From the NCBI GenBank assembly GCA_009103225.1, contig RHPI01003079.1, positions 1 through 25,708 on the forward strand: DNA of 25,708 bases, read 5' to 3'. The DNA is from Chlorokybus atmophyticus. Its lineage: Eukaryota; Streptophyta; Chlorokybophyceae; Chlorokybales; Chlorokybaceae. The notes beneath the pieces were generated by a model. The model did no database searches. It was not told the DNA's origin and worked only from the letters and a program-made list of their open reading frames with translations. The position numbers and the translations under genes were made by a program. This document shows, in pieces, positions 9,322 through 19,163 of this stretch (the stretch's first letter is position 1; the number at the start of each line of letters is the position of its first letter).

Positions 9322-10524
9322 GCAGTCGGGGTGTGTTGCTTGCTAGTCGCCCCCTTGCCCTACAAACGTTATGCCTTAACAACAAAGCCTTACAAAGCGA
9401 AGACCTTGCGTACAAGTGTGCGTGTTTGCGTGCGTGTGTGTGGGGTGGCGGGGGCGCGGGGGGTGGGGTGGGGGGGAAGACACAAGCATTTCCAACCAGC
9501 ACACCTGCAGCGGCGGAGGCAGTTCAAGAAAGGGAGGTGATGGTGTGTCCCATGTCATGCGTACGCAATGTTGGTAGCCCGTACTCAGCGGCTTCAGCCT
9601 ATAGCTATCGCACCCAATGGCCACATCCTCGTCCTCACCTTCGCACACATCCTCCCCCTCCTTGTGCTCCCGTTTGTCCCCTCGGCCTTTTTCTCTCTCC
9701 TGCAGCCCCAAAACAGAGTACAACGGAAACATACGCACGTTGGCAGGTGTGTGCGCATGGGTGGGGATATCGCCGCTCACGAGGAGGCTATGTGTGTGCG
9801 AGAGCAAGCTGTCTGCAGGCCTGCGGTCGACATCGCTGCGGCAGTGAGCAATGCTGCCGATCTGAAGAATCCAACGGGCAAGCAGGCAGCTAGTATCACT
9901 GTCGACGTTCATACCCAAGCGGTTGCAGGTAGCAGCTGTAGCGCTATGCCGTGAGCAAGTGTACATAACATGCGTGGATGGAGACGCGCAGAGAGGCACT
10001 TCGCAGATTTGAAGGCACTGTTGCCACGCATGGCAAGTGCATTGAAGACTGCATGTAGCGTACTGTCGTTACACGGCATCAACAACAGCCATAACCACGA
10101 CTGCGGCTGCAACCACAAGGATAAGTATCGCTGCAGGTTACAGGTCTTTTCTGCCCTTCACTCCGCCAGGATAACCGTCACTGTATCCTCACATATATGT
10201 GCCCGCGCATCCATGTGTTCCTGTATTGTGGTAAACGCAAGCCACTTGCGTTTACACTCTTGCGGCAAGAGTGTTAAACAATGTGTGATGGTGAGCAAAT
10301 CAATGCACGCATTGACGTTGTCAAATCAATCCAACTCGTATACACCCCCGCATACAGTGCACGCAATGGGCACGAACTACTGTTATATACAAGCTGCATG
10401 ACAACGACTACGTGCACACTATATGTACAACCTAAGCTATTGTATGACAAAGTAGATACTACAGCATGGAGGCATATCTGCCAGCATATGCATTTTTACT
10501 CTGAGCTTGCAAGAAGTTTGCTAC
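9322..10524. other. Region with unresolved exon-like stretches
   Basis: It holds a G-rich low-complexity tract (about 9436-9478). On the + strand, an exon-like stretch at 9706-9931 follows a CTCTCCTGCAG acceptor and ends at GCAG/GTAGCA. A short frame at 9977-10057 reads METRREALRRFEGTV. One frame also has a hydrophobic run (ILVLTFAHILPLLVL, about 9628-9672) that could span a membrane. I could not join these into a consistent gene. From 10130 to 10524 I see nothing. Confidence 0.3.
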
Positions 10525-11204
10525 CTAGGGCACATTCAACGCCTGTCCAGCTTGCAAGCTCTCTGGACGCACGCCCGGGTTGACGCGCTGCAATGCTATG
10601 CTAACCCTGAGATCTTTGCCAAGTTTCCACAAGAGCTCCCCCTTGCTTAACGATGTAGACGAGGCCAGCTGAGGTACCGCTAAGAGCTACCTGCGGAGGC
10701 ATGCGGCACCCGTATCTCTTGATTGGTATGGAGTGATTCGGGTGCCATCCCCGGGTTCATGGCCTGCACAGCGTCAACAGAGACCCCCAACCTGTTCGCT
10801 ATGATCGCGAAAGCGTCTCCTTGCTGCACATTGCAGGCAGTGCCGCCTGCTGCTGCCCGCTATTCACCCCCCTGTGGCGGTACGGGCAGGGGCGTGGATG
10901 CGTGCACAGCTCGAACTGGCGCGAAGGTGATCACATTGCCCTCCATGGACCGGTTGCTAACGCAATACCGTTGTCGTAACCAAGTTGTCGTAACCAAGCG
11001 CCCCGTTTCTCCTAAAGTATCCTTTGCCCAAGAACACAACCATGCGAAACGCACCCCCATTGCCCATCGGCGCCAACAATTTTTCCAAGCCACCACGAAG
11101 CTGCACTCGAAATAGAGATGCAAGTTCCAGCATGCAATGTTGACGACTCTTAGCCAGTATGTAATCTGGGCCTTTTCGACCATCATCTGCATATGTTACC
11201 AACA
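10525..11204 (-). pseudogene. LysM-repeat protein fragment with three LysM domains, frame broken
   Basis: Three LysM (peptidoglycan/chitin-oligosaccharide-binding) modules can be read on the minus strand. LysM-a (about 11035-10910) has WAKDTLGETGRLVTT. LysM-b (about 10850-10712) has VQQGDAFAIIANRLGVSVDA followed by NPGM and an IRVP ending. LysM-c (about 10670-10525) has YIVKQG, LWKLGKDLRVSIA and NPGV, and ends LNVP before TAG at 10527-10525. LysM-a and -b share a frame but are separated by TAG at 10862-10860, which could also be a splice acceptor (GAATAG). LysM-c needs two one-base shifts: one in the linker near 10692, and one in a five-G run near 10645 that looks one base too long. Secretion is expected for the family, but no start or signal peptide was found. 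It is either a decaying gene or an intact one with base errors. Confidence 0.75.
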
Positions 11205-11457
11205 ATTAAGTAATGACGCACACTCACATGTGCACACATACAAGTGTACAAAAGAACATTGACGGAATGTGTGTACACATATGCACACATGCGCGCAAGC
11301 ACCGACCAGTGTAGCAGCAGCTGAGCGAATGTAACAATCGTCGATTCACCCAAGCACACATGCTCCCACATGCGCGCACGTGCACAACCAGTGCGTGCGC
11401 AACAGCCAGCCCATGCATGCCTTGTGGTACAGTCGATAGGTCTACCTACTCACGTTA

Positions 11458-12137
11458 CTATGCAACAGACTTCTGATTGTGGTGCAACAGTACAAGCACT
11501 CTCATCTGGCATGGGCGTTCTCTGCCGATGCGGTCCGAGTCAAGGCTGATCTTGTCAGGCCAGCTTATGGCAAAGTTGGTGACGGGGCAGGGCAGGACTT
11601 TCAAGCCCTCCTGCTCCAATGCCCTCCAGGCAGGCTGATTGGAAAATAAGCCGAGAAGGACGTCCTCCACTGTTGCCTCGGTCGATGTCACGTGCACGCG
11701 TTCCCTTTCGCCGGCTATTTCGCCGCCTGCTGCTGCCCGCCGTGGTGCAGCGGGCGCGGGCACAAGTTGAACCAGTTCTTCCTGAAGTATGTTGTACTAA
11801 TTGCTGCCGACCTCATCCGCGTCAAACGCCTGCAACACCACGTCCCCACAATCGTCCTTTGGCACCTCCACCTCCAAGACATCCCTCAGTGTCACCTGCC
11901 AAGAAACGGTTGGACAAGATGACAACGGGAGCGGTCAATGCAAGTAGACACATATGCATACGGGTAAACTAGGCTGGTACGCGTCTCTTACCTGACCATC
12001 ATCATGTGACTAGAAACTGTCTTGAATGACGAGCTCCTGGCGATGCACGCTTCTAGTAGAATGGGCGTACAGCTTGGCGTCGAGCAAACGCTTGCCATAC
12101 ACAAAAAAGGAGCAAATCTGGCCAACTTCATGGTCAT
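11458..12137 (-). pseudogene. Two exons of an unrecognised protein with in-frame stops, upstream of the LysM fragment
   Basis: Exon one (12137-11992) starts after a TTACAG acceptor and reads DDHEVGQICSFFVYGKRLLD. It ends HDDGQ at a strong CAG/GTAAGAG donor. Exon two (11895-11458) starts after TTGGCAG in the matching phase 0 and reads VTLRDVLEVEVPKDDCGDVV, then VQLVPAPAAPRRAAAGG. In-frame TAG codons occur at 12012-12010 and 11799-11797. The strand order EVEVPKDDCGDVVLQAFDAD faintly recalls a C2 domain, and FFVYGKRLLDAKLYA faintly recalls a laminin-G strand. Neither is secure. The linker base string CGGGCAGCAGCAGGCGGC recurs just before LysM-b, so these exons may be the 5' part of the same broken gene. 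Confidence 0.4.
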
Positions 12138-12355
12138 CTGTAACACAACACCAGCGCATGAAGCAGCAGCCTGCAAACATTCACCAAGGCAGCACTTTCA
12201 CTTCAAGTGCAAGGTGCTGGCGCGCCCACGCCTGCCATGAAGCCCGTTGATGAAGCTATATGCTAATGTCGGGCAAACTCATGCATAGCAAGCCATCTAG
12301 CAAGCAAACGAAGCAGATGTCTACTTGTTGGCTGACGTCTCCATCTAAGCCATTA

Positions 12356-13036
12356 CTACCTCAATAACAGACGGCGCTTGCTGGAGCGAAGGGGGGAAGG
12401 CATGCTATCCAACATGGCGCGCCCGAGCTTTGTCTCCGTGCTGTCGCCGAAGCTGCACACGGAGGCAATGTTAGCGGAGGCAGCAGTAGCACTGCAAGGG
12501 GGTGGCTCGCTTGCTGCCACCAAAGGGAGCATCGCACGAATTCTGAGCCAGGCAGCAAGCTAGCACAATAGAAAGAAAGCGCTCAACTCTGCATGCATGC
12601 GGGGCTGCGTGTTCCCTCTTCTCTTGCTTACCTTGACGGCAGGAAGGCAGGGCGGCAAGCGCACGGCACAACGGCGGCTGCCATGGCAATCTCGGGTGTC
12701 GTCGGCGAGGGCCAAGGAGAGCGGCAGCACTAGCTGCCGCAACCGCGAAGGCTGGAGCGAGCGATGACTCCAAGGCGGGGGAGCCTGCCTGGTTAAGTAG
12801 GCGCCGCCTCGCCGCAGCCATGCGTGCAGGATGCAACGGGACGCCCACCAATATGCTGCGCTCCGCTCTCCATATGCCCCATGCCCAGCAGGACGCCGCC
12901 TTCCTGCTGCATCCTGCGGGCCAGGAGGAACAGGATGGCAGGAAGGCTGGCGTCGTAGAGCTTTCCTGCCTGTGGCTTTGTGAGTGCCCGTGGCCCCACC
13001 AGCTGACATCTTCGTACACGCCGATATACATCGCAA
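12356..13036 (-). CDS. Possible two-exon gene of unknown function (GC-rich, doubtful frame)
   Basis: One model joins an open frame 13036-12632, ending CLPAVK at a good AAG/GTAAGC donor, to 12559-12356. The second exon starts after TTGTGCTAG and reads SANIASVCSFGDSTETKLGR, ending SSKRRLLLR before TAG. This gives about 202 residues, phase 0 at the junction. The downstream exon looks genuinely coding. The upstream exon is less certain, because a competing frame through 12970-12790 (KLYDASLPAILFLLARRMQQ) looks equally coding. No domain is recognised. It lies upstream of, and on the same strand as, the broken exons at 12137-11458 and could be their 5' end. Confidence 0.3.
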
Positions 13037-13092
13037 ACGGTGATGATATCAATGACGCGTTCTGCAGACGTGACGCACCCCGCAGTCACTAA

Positions 13093-13970
13093 GTCTCCGT
13101 CTTACCGAGTTAGATTATGCTTTAACCTATATAAGCATGGAGTCTATCCATAATTTCTCCTTTTGCATGTTAGACTGCATTGCCTTGCACAGTCACGTGT
13201 TGTAGTTACTGTGGCTATTTCAGGCATCTTTGAAAATATAACTGCATAGCTAGCCTATTAAGATCAGCATAAAGGCTAGTATAAAAGACGTAGTGGTTCA
13301 CTGTTTACTTGGTTTAACCCAAAAGCGATTGCTCAGGCTTCTCGCTGCAATACATTAAGTTTCGTGACTTGTGTTTGCTTGTATTTGTGTTGCACGCGTG
13401 TGCACACTTTTATATGCTCAATATGCTTGCCTTAATACATGTTTTTTAGTATGTCAAAGCTGGACATGGATATCGTACGAACGATCCAGATCAAACGAGG
13501 TCCGATCCAACGGCATGCGCGGCAATTTTTGTCCGATGTCACACCGGACTTTGCCGGTCGCGACCTGTACTTTCATCATTTGTGCTTCATGTAACACTTA
13601 TATTGTAAGTGTTTGAGGGTATTCTCACCCTCTATTCTCTTAGCTCTTATTCTTACTACTACACCACAGAAAGTAGGTGCATAGGGTTTTGGTGGACCCA
13701 CTCTCTGTGGTGACGGCCCCTCGCTTCTTACAGCTTTCCTATCGCATCCTGCATCATGTCACAGATTCAATCGAGGCTTCCAACTTGTTGTGCGGGAAGC
13801 CTGCTGCAGAATGCCGGTTCCCACTACACCACGCGATTGATTGCGACAAATCATTCATGTAACGTTACGGTAGAATTCCTTGTTACAGTCAAATCTAATG
13901 CTTACATGCAACATTTTTGCCAGACAATAGAGTAGTGCAACTCCGCCCTTGTCTACGATCAATGTCATTC
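13093..13970. other. AT-richer intergenic DNA
   Basis: Base composition shifts clearly toward AT compared with 12360-13090. No long frame, domain, RNA gene or repeat was recognised. Confidence 0.5.
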
Positions 13971-14243
13971 TTATATCAACATTACTTTAATATATGTGTA
14001 AAATGATGAAGGCTTGACATGGAGGCAATGAGCCTGATCAACCTCCTCGTAGGCCTCCTGAGAGACTTGCAGCTTGCGCATGTTGCGAGAGAGTATCTGC
14101 TCAAATCGACTATGCCCAAGCCCTTGCTCGATGTCATTCTCAAAGCAATTATTATTTTTATCAATGTAAAAATTTTTCGTCTGCTCGTTAAGTGTGACTT
14201 GGCTTTTGCCAACGAAAGTATCATTAATTGTTAAAAAGGTACC
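13971..14243 (-). CDS. Orphan coding-like frame without a start codon (exon or transposon fragment)
   Basis: A 90-codon frame is open from just inside TAA (14246-14244) to TAA at 13973-13971. It has a balanced charged composition: DTFVGKSQVTLNEQTKNFYI, then FEQILSRNMRKLQVSQEAYE and EEVDQAHCLHVKPSSF. The only ATG is internal, so a start would have to come from an upstream exon; it may equally be a piece of a dead element. It sits next to C-rich inverted-repeat sequence at 14260-14530. No family is recognised. The amino-acid mix is far less skewed than that of random frames nearby. Confidence 0.4.
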   Translation of the reverse strand, partial: GTFLTINDTFVGKSQVTLNEQTKNFYIDKNNNCFENDIEQGLGHSRFEQILSRNMRKLQVSQEAYEEVDQAHCLHVKPSSFYTYIKVMLI

Positions 14244-14259
14244 TTATTTACTCGGTCAC

Positions 14260-14530
14260 GGTGCCCCCCCATTATGATTACCCTCTTAAGTTTCATGGGG
14301 GCACACTATTAGGCTGCACTATACCCTTTTCTCGTATATAATGCCCCCTTGCTATAAGGTTACGCAAAAATGCAATAGATTACATATTTATTACGATTGT
14401 GTTATGGCTTTTTTTGTGTTGAATACTATAAATTACAGTCAATCAGTGTAATCTTGATTTTTAACAATGCCCCGTTTGATTGGAGTGCCCCCCAAATACA
14501 ATTAACACCCCCCCCCCTCTCCCCCACAAA
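14260..14530. repeat. Cluster of TGCCCC/GGGGCA-bearing motifs and C-tracts with a small inverted repeat
   Basis: GTGCCCCCCCAT (about 14261-14272) faces ATGGGGGCAC (about 14296-14305), forming a short foldback. TGCCCC recurs near 14341, 14467 and 14486, and a 10-C tract lies near 14506-14516. The pattern resembles terminal sequence of a decayed DNA transposon, but no transposase is identified. Confidence 0.4.
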
Positions 14531-14602
14531 TTTTAAAAAGGGCATATCTTGAAAGGCGGGCATTGGAACGGGTATGTACGTAAGACTGTGTATTGTACCT
14601 AG

Positions 14603-14839
14603 CGGATTACCAAAGAATGCAATTATGTCGAGTATGTCATTGCTATGCGATACGTATCAACTTCACCTACCAGCACCTCATCTAGTAGCTGCATGTCCCA
14701 GCAGTGGTTTGATGAGGACTTCATAAGCAAGGTGGTTGTCAAGCAGAGTGCATCGGGCGTTTGCAAGCATGTTTGTTTGCTAATTAATTGCAAATCTCTG
14801 CATTTAGAACAAGAATTAAGGGTTGGGGTCATTCCATAG
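14603..14839 (+). CDS. Orphan short frame of unknown function
   Basis: The frame is open from just after TAG 14600-14602 to TAG at 14837-14839. It includes MSQQWFDEDFISKVVVKQSA and HLEQELRVGVIP. The first ATG is at 14645. No domain is recognised, the minus strand is also open over much of this stretch, and the frame could be an exon of a fragmentary element. Confidence 0.22.
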   Translation, partial: RITKECNYVEYVIAMRYVSTSPTSTSSSSCMSQQWFDEDFISKVVVKQSASGVCKHVCLLINCKSLHLEQELRVGVIP

Positions 14840-14920
14840 TGGATGACGGTGGTGATGGCGGCGGTGGTTAACCGCGGCGTGGCGCCATTCGTGCGCTAAC
14901 GATCAACGAGGGGGAAGAGN

Positions 14921-14969
14921 GTTGTTTCTTGCCTTGTCACGCCTGCCAGCAGCCATTCGCAGGCAGGGG
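14921..14969. repeat. Dispersed 49-bp repeat, copy 1
   Basis: The 49 bases beginning GTTGTTTCTTGCCTTGTCAC and ending in GCAGGCAGGGG are identical to 20695-20743 in the same orientation. The flanks are unrelated. An N immediately precedes this copy, so an assembly join here is possible. The unit contains short CCTGCC/GGCAGG self-complementarity. Confidence 0.9.
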
Positions 14970-15364
14970 CGGCAACCGGCACACCAAGTTATAAGTCTTT
15001 TCGTTGAAAAGCCTGCCCGTGTGTAGAAGAAAACACAACTTCGGGAGAAGACTCTCGAGAATATCGTGCCTTACGAGCTCGTGCGTTATGGTGTCGGACC
15101 CATTTGTCCTTAACATGCTATGTATTATAAAAGTACAGGTGTACGGGTGTAACAATCACCCTGACCATTGCAACTCACGCATTCGCATTCACAAATGGTA
15201 TAAAAATAATACACCGTGTGCGTGACGCTCTGCAATTCCTGACTCAGGCTGTATGTATTCCTAGCTTGCTCATGAGTAAGGGGATCAAGAGGCTAGATGC
15301 AATTTGAATAGATGTATCAACTAAGCCTTGCCACCATGTAAACTTGAATAAGAGAGGCAATAGC

Positions 15365-15442
15365 ATGCGCACACTGAATGATGATGAACAACAACTGATG
15401 AAGCTAAGGGATCAATTGCACAGCGCAAGCAATCAAGCACAA
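15365..15442 (+). other. Exon-like stretch ending at a strong splice donor
   Basis: MRTLNDDEQQLMKLRDQLHS, then ASNQAQ, ends exactly at a GTACGT donor (15443). The frame is open upstream as NKRGNS. The hydrophilic, heptad-like spacing of Leu and Met suggests a short coiled coil. No partner exon was found, so this is only a candidate. Confidence 0.25.
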
Positions 15443-15612
15443 GTACGTATAACACTGGTGCGCATGTGCGTGAATACACTCAAGCAAAGCCAGCACGCAT
15501 ACACAAGCACAACAAGGAATCAGACTGACGGTATGGAAGAATAGCTGAGTTGCTGCGGTTTCACTTGAACACCAGCTGTCTCATGTCTCAGGGAAATATA
15601 CAGCTGCACATA

Positions 15613-15614
<2 letters not shown>

Positions 15615-15645
<31 letters not shown>
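15615..15645. repeat. (TA)n microsatellite
   Basis: About 15 uninterrupted TA units. Confidence 0.95.
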
Positions 15646-15649
<4 letters not shown>

Positions 15650-15678
15650 CGAGCAACTGGCGGTTACATTAACAACCG

Positions 15679-15897
15679 TTAAGCTGAATTTGTAACGCCA
15701 TGGCCATACTTCTTCAAAGCCTCCCACTCTTTCTTACGCCTGTTTATCTGCGTGCCGAGTTCCCGGCCATAATGTCCGCGGGCTTTTGCTTTGATGGATT
15801 CGCCATGTCGGCGGCGCTTGGCCTTCCTCCGCCGGCCATGTTGTGCCACTGCTGCAGTTCCTCGGGATCGACTACTGCGGTCGATATGTGCTCCTAG
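15679..15897 (-). CDS. Basic 72-residue frame, probably a last exon
   Basis: The frame is open from just inside TAG 15900-15898 to TAA 15681-15679. It reads GTAAVAQHGRRRKAKRRRHG, ESIKAKARGHYGRELGTQIN and RRKKEWEALKKYGHGV. The strong Lys/Arg content suggests a nucleic-acid-binding or nuclear-targeting tail. There is no ATG at its start, so it would be a 3' exon. The frame at 16110-15940 on the same strand is a possible upstream partner, although I could not find a phase-consistent junction. No family is recognised. Confidence 0.35.
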   Translation of the reverse strand, partial: LGAHIDRSSRSRGTAAVAQHGRRRKAKRRRHGESIKAKARGHYGRELGTQINRRKKEWEALKKYGHGVTNSA

Positions 15898-15939
15898 CTA
15901 ATGGGTGTGCACTGGCTGTAGGAATCAGCTAAGGTCCTT

Positions 15940-16110
15940 CTACATTGAGGGCCCCTCGCATGACAAGAGCTCGTGACGCAGCCCACCCTCACTCTTAACA
16001 ACAACATCCTCAACAGCCACCATCATGTGCATCAGCATGCACAGCTGCATGTCAAAGAGTGCCGATACACACCCACCTCCAGCATTTGAAGCACCTCCAG
16101 CGTAGAGTGA
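15940..16110 (-). CDS. Orphan coding-like frame (possible exon)
   Basis: A 56-codon frame is open from just inside TGA 16113-16111 to TAG 15942-15940. It reads GGCVSALFDMQLCMLMHMMV, then AVEDVVVKSEGGLRHELLSC. It is Met-rich and hydrophobic in the middle and charged at the end. It lies just upstream, on the same strand, of the basic frame at 15897-15679. No domain is recognised. Confidence 0.28.
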   Translation of the reverse strand, partial: SLYAGGASNAGGGCVSALFDMQLCMLMHMMVAVEDVVVKSEGGLRHELLSCEGPSM

Positions 16111-16601
16111 TCAGTCTTGGGCGTTGGACAAGAGGTTTATGGGATGATGTGGCAGCCTCAGACATGAGTTGATGGTTGATGTTCATCCTCTCCTTCCTTG
16201 GTGCGGTGCTGTGACTTCCCCTGCAAGGTACTGCGCCGGTGATGCTGGTAGGGCTTCCAGTAGTATGTCCTTGTGTTTAAGTTTACCAAGCGACCCACCA
16301 AGTAAGTGAATGGTATTGTCGCATATTATGTTAGGGTGTGACTATTTCGGTTGGTTGGACTGGAATAGGTACACGTTCTTGAGTAGGATTGAACTTTATG
16401 TTTCAACACTGCCCGCAATCCATAAGCAAAACAAACCTTGCTCGCACTTAGCAACGGTGAGTGCCGACCTTTGTGTGAAAATGCATGCTGCGTAGTGATT
16501 GTGATTGAACAACTATGGATGTTCATGCGCACGCTTGTGGCCGTGTATTTGTGTCGTGTGTATATGTGAGTTGTGCGCGTATGTTTGCTGATGTTACCAC
16601 A

Positions 16602-19131
16602 CTAGCTACCATACCATGGATAGCACCCCCTTAACACTCTCCCCCTCCGCAGGGAGTGCATGCACCTCACACTTGAGGGGCACACAGTCTAGATTGCGCG
16701 CCTCTCAGACGCAGTCGGCGGGCCCTCCACATCGCTCACAGAGTAGTGGTAGCTCTCCACATAGCATGCCGGTGCGTGCATGTTGCCGGACGGGCTCGCA
16801 GCGGTGTACGCCTCATAGATGGAATTCTAGTCTTATATTGCTTTGACAAGTACCCGCTCCTGTTGACGGCAACGAACTCTGCCTCTGACGGCAATGGCGG
16901 TCAGGTTGGGCGTCTGTCGCACAGTGTACGTGGCATGTAGTGGTAGTTGTTGTAATGGTACCTCGTCAAGGTGCTCAAGGAGTACCTATCCGTCAACTGC
17001 TTGCAGTATGTGTGTGACAGTTGCAACAGTTTGCATACAATGCGCACTACGTCTCTCACCACGCTCCATCTGTACAGTATGTTGCGCGTGTCCACGGGGG
17101 GAGCACAACCGTTCGCGCGTGTCATCGTCACCGACACGTCCTGCGACTGTGGGAGAGCGGACGTCAGTTTATGCGTGTGTGTAAGTGGGGAGGAGTCTTG
17201 GCCTATACATGTGCCCCGTGCATCTTTGTGTGCCCCATGTGTATGTTTGTGCCCTGGTATGTGTAGGCGCGCTCGTGTATGTCGTGGGCATGTGTAGGTG
17301 AGCAGATGTGCAGGCGGGTTTGTTCGTGTGCTATTGACTGCATGCAAGTGCTAGTGTCTCAAGGGCTTGACACCTGCTTGCACATGCGCATATGATGTGA
17401 GTGCTGACACAGCCACCCACGCTCCATCTTCACACATGCATAGCTGCAGTGCAAGCGTATACTGTATCCGCTGTGGATGTTCCCAAGGAGGCTTGTCCAA
17501 TTGCCTGATAGTTTACTCTGCGGTAGGCCGCGCCCACAACAGTTGTCGTGACGACTCCACGGGAAGTCTGCACATACAATTGCTCAATAGCATGCTGCAC
17601 CACGGCAATCATCGCAATTATTACCCATTATTGTTGTGCTTTGCAATATCACCAACCCCTAGCCCTCACCACACTGCTGTCCCAGCAAACTTCCACGTGC
17701 CAACAAATAGGGCATAGCCCTTCTTGTGGTACTACGTTGTTGTATGGATCAATGGGGTTGGTTTGGTTGAAGATGTGCGAATTGTGCTTCAACACCAGGC
17801 CTGATGGGCGTGCGACCGTCATCATTATCTTGTACACTCATCTGACTTGCTGCAGGTACGATGACAACTACAGAGGTATGTATGTATGTATGTATGTATG
17901 TTGACCTCACACCTTGTGTTGCACGTGCCTCTGTCACGCTGCCCGTCACGTTGACCATGGCAAAGTCTTGGAACAACAACAGGTTGGTATCCACCTGCTG
18001 GTGCAAGCAAGGGTATGAGCACATGTGTGTCTCTCTATGCGCAAACGTGTGCATGTGCACAAGTTGATGTAGGGCATGCACCTGCAATACCAACCAATGC
18101 TATGCTGTAGCCCTGCATCTATATGTATTAGGCGGATATGTCTCGATGGCACGGAAGGCGATGCTATGGGAGCGGTTCGCCATCGTTGATGACGCTCACA
18201 AAGGGTGTCATGTCCACGCTAAAGCTCTTGACGACAACCGCGGGTGCATGAAAGTCCACATTGTCGCTTTGGGCGAAGGCCACGCCGCACACGCCCCCGT
18301 CGAACAGTATGTTTAGCGCAAAGGGTGCGTACGCGTGTGTCGTGTGAGGGAACATCGCCTTCACCTAATGCGCGTAAAAAAAGCTAAACCTTAAACATGC
18401 GTGCATGTAGGATCACTGCACGTGCGCATGCGAGTATGTATGTATGTATGTATGTATGCACGTACCTTCAGGACAGCGGTGCGAGTGCTGGTGGGTGCCG
18501 AGAAGGTGATGGCACGGGTGGTTGTGATTGTGGACGTATATGACGCAACCACGCGTGGTAACACTGCTGTGCGCCATGCATACAGGGGCACAACACGGTG
18601 AGTAGCATCCGCGTTGGGCGGGTATGCCGTGTGTTGACTGGCGCAGAATATTGCGCTCACAGTCACGTTGTATTGCAAGTTGTCAACATGGTTGCTTGGA
18701 TACTCCACATACCCCCGCAGCTCCCCCTTTTTACTGAGAAGAGCAGAGTACTGCGCACACGTGCACCTTTAATGTATGTGTGTGCGTGCGTTCCCAGCAT
18801 AGACACGCAGATGTGCACGCGTTTGCAACAACAAGCATATCTGTGATATGTTGTTGGCAAGCTGGAACCAATGGTTCTTGGACTTGGACTTGGACTGGTC
18901 GGATGCAACCGCCTAAGGCCGCTGAAAGCTTTCTAAATCCAGGGCCGTGAAACAACAACCAACTCTTCACACTTGCACCTGTTGTATTGATACAGAGAGT
19001 ATGTGTTGTAGTTGCTGCCATGGCTGTAGTGTTGTTGGTGTCGAGGTGGTATATATATGTACACATGCAAGCAGCCTTATGGGCACTCTCTGTCAAACAG
19101 CTGCGCCCGTGGCAACATACGCAGATGCACA

Positions 19132-19163
<32 letters not shown>

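Noticed and set aside
9376-9999. A 207-codon minus-strand frame as a gene
   Set aside because: It contains low-complexity Pro/His and Lys/Glu runs mirrored from G-rich and microsatellite DNA, with no domain or splice signals.
18164-18199. TAG at 18166-18164 as the natural end of the 13-exon gene
   Set aside because: A GTGAGC donor at 18199 in phase 0 joins exactly to a coding-like phase-0 exon at 17994, so the stop is more likely intronic. It remains a possible alternative end.
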